From DATLNF01 sp046590575 (GTDB taxonomy: Bacteria; Actinomycetota; Actinomycetes; BP-191): a DNA stretch of 7,148 nucleotides. This document shows, one piece after another, positions 6,156-7,148 of this stretch. The notes under the pieces are model-generated. The model worked only from the letters and a program-made list of their open reading frames with translations. It searched no databases and was not told where the DNA came from. How positions within the stretch are numbered: position 1 is the stretch's first letter; each line of letters starts with the position of its first letter. A program made the translations under genes and the position numbers. The DNA lies in contig JBKJUS010000034.1 in assembly GCA_046590575.1 (NCBI GenBank), positions 1-7,148 of the forward strand, read 5' to 3'.

Positions 6156-6180
6156 GCCGGATCTGTGGACAACATCCGGC
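6156..6180. promoter_or_regulatory. Inverted repeat enclosing a DnaA-box-like sequence in the divergent intergenic region
   Basis: GCCGGAT (6156-6162) and ATCCGGC (6174-6180) are perfect 7-bp arms with an 11-bp centre. The centre holds TGTGGACAA (6164-6172), which reads TTGTCCACA on the minus strand, identical to the high-GC actinobacterial DnaA-box consensus. The site lies in the 107-bp gap between tadE and the divergent membrane-protein gene. It could be a regulator operator for either gene, a DnaA site or chance. A weak promoter-like pair for the plus-strand gene overlaps it (TGGACA at 6166, GATAGC at 6189). Confidence 0.4.
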
Positions 6181-6219
6181 TGGCGCGCGATAGCACGCGC
6201 AAACCGTCACACTGAGGGC

Positions 6220-7041
6220 ATGGCCAGCACCGATCTCGACCTCGCGGAACCTGCGGACGCGGTCCGACCAGTGGGCCGCGCGTGGTACCGCCGCAACGCC
6301 TTCCTGGTCGTCATCGGCGGACTGCTCGTTGTGATCGGAAACTACTTCCTCGGGCTCATCGCCGTGGTCTTGCTCGCCGGGGACCGCACCCGCGACGCCG
6401 ACTCCCGCATCGGTGGGGCAGTGCTGATCTTCTCTTGGATGTTCATCTGGACCCTGCCCGGCGCGTCGCCGTACGCCGCCTTCGCACTGCTGGGCATCGC
6501 TGCGTACTTCCTGCTCCGCAGTGCGCGACGGCGAGTCTCGAACCAGATAGCAGGCAGTTGGCGGATGCCCGCTCTTCTCGGGCTGCTCGCCTTCGGGCTG
6601 GCCGTCTTCGGGCTGGTGCCGTACGGCATCCGCTCGGCGAGATTCGACGAGAACGCCGCGGTCACCAGAGCGCTAGCCGCACGCTTGGACGGCAGCGCGC
6701 GGCCGGTCCGCCCGGCCGACTTCGCGGTCTACGGTGACCTCGCCTTCCAGGATGACTTCGCCCCGATCGAGCCAGCCCAGCGGCTGGTCGCCACGGCCCG
6801 TTTCCGATTCACCAACGCACCGCTCTACTACGTCGTACTGCTCGAGCAGAACCCCACCACAGCGAGCACCGGCGACGGCGAACCCTGCTTCTCCGCTTCG
6901 GAGACGCTCACCGTCCACGGCATCACCGGCAAGGTGGTCAGCCTCGGACGCCAGGATGCCCGCGCCCAGGACGGCCGCTGCTTGCCACTGCTGCGAGGCA
7001 CGCGCGTCGAACTCAAGCCGGTAGGTAATTCGCCCGCCTAA
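6220..7041 (+). CDS. Four-helix membrane protein with extracytoplasmic C-terminal domain, unknown function
   Basis: A 273-residue protein I do not recognise. A polar N-terminus (1-26) leads to membrane helices at about 27-52, 65-79, 83-100 and 116-137; a basic loop (RSARRR) at 100-105 fits a cytoplasmic side. Residues 138-273 form a soluble domain that should lie outside if the N-terminus is inside. It holds two cysteines (223 in EPCFSASE and 254 in DGRCLPLL) able to form a disulphide. The ATG at 6220 is chosen because the protein before it (GTG at 6139) lacks a ribosome site and runs through the inverted repeat. The AGGG before the ATG is too close (1 nt) to be a good Shine-Dalgarno, so a leaderless or short-leader transcript is possible. 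It is divergent from tadE, and its TAA overlaps the stop of the converging HNH gene. Confidence 0.82.
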   Translation: MASTDLDLAEPADAVRPVGRAWYRRNAFLVVIGGLLVVIGNYFLGLIAVVLLAGDRTRDADSRIGGAVLIFSWMFIWTLPGASPYAAFALLGIAAYFLLRSARRRVSNQIAGSWRMPALLGLLAFGLAVFGLVPYGIRSARFDENAAVTRALAARLDGSARPVRPADFAVYGDLAFQDDFAPIEPAQRLVATARFRFTNAPLYYVVLLEQNPTTASTGDGEPCFSASETLTVHGITGKVVSLGRQDARAQDGRCLPLLRGTRVELKPVGNSPA

Positions 7042-7148
7042 CGCGGTGCCGGTCCGTGGGTCCAGCCGTGTTCGTTGAGCCAGCGGCCGTCTTTGAGCCG
7101 GATGGTTTTGTGGCCGGTGTGCAGGTCGTGGTGGGTGTGTTCGCAGAG
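7038..7148 (-). CDS. C-terminal end of an HNH endonuclease-type protein (DUF222/13E12-like), truncated by window edge
   Basis: The minus-strand frame is open from the right edge to a TAG at 7040-7038 and encodes 36 residues beginning LCEHTHHDLHTG and continuing IRLKDGRWLNEHGW. A Cys-x-His-x-x-His-x-x-x-His arrangement like CEHTHHDLH is what the last part of an HNH nuclease fold looks like, with the second metal-binding cysteine/histidine group. Actinobacterial DUF222/HNH proteins (13E12 repeat family) commonly end shortly after it. These genes are often multicopy and scattered, consistent with mobile or recently moved DNA. The first HNH residues would lie beyond the window. The short length makes the family call moderate; the frame and convergence with the neighbour (stop codons share bases) are clear. 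Confidence 0.55.
   Translation of the reverse strand, partial: LCEHTHHDLHTGHKTIRLKDGRWLNEHGWTHGPAPR

Noticed and set aside
6156..6180. Replication origin
   Set aside because: Only one DnaA box is seen, with no AT-rich stretch, dnaA or dnaN gene nearby.
1..7148. tRNA or rRNA genes
   Set aside because: No cloverleaf with the T-arm consensus or rRNA-like segment was seen in the gaps, which are all under about 210 nt.

Overview
This is a GC-rich window with strongly G/C-biased third codon positions. The gene families (an SftH/MrfA-type helicase next to TadE pilin genes, a class E sortase, a DUF222/HNH-type gene end) point to a high-GC actinobacterium. Genus cannot be told from the window.

Layout. 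Plus strand: the C-terminal part of an SF2 DNA helicase with a DUF1998 tetracysteine domain (2-1654, open at the left edge), then a small two-helix membrane protein with a coiled-coil tail (1721-2212). Minus strand, read right to left: a TadE-type minor pilin (6112-5744), an Rv3654c-type TadE-like protein (5747-5373, overlapping by ATGA), a zinc-ribbon four-helix membrane protein (5274-4570), a class E sortase (4451-3750) and a secreted, membrane-anchored Ig-like/FN3 protein (3539-2226). The gaps between the last four genes (about 97, 118 and 210 nt) hold a 16-nt tandem repeat, a gene-end hairpin and a possibly structured leader. A divergent plus-strand gene follows, for an unrecognised four-helix membrane protein with an outer C-terminal domain (6220-7041). 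Its stop overlaps the stop of a converging, truncated HNH-type endonuclease gene (7148-7038).

How it fits together. From memory, in mycobacteria a helicase of this family (Rv3649) lies near the flp/tad pilus genes (Rv3654c-Rv3660c). Here the tadE pair is present, but flp and tadABC are not next to tadE, where they would be expected. The five minus-strand genes look like a cell-surface set: two pilin-like proteins, a sortase, a surface FN3 protein and a membrane protein with a cytoplasmic zinc ribbon. That they act as one system is inference. No LPXTG- or LAXTG-type sortase substrate is visible in the window.
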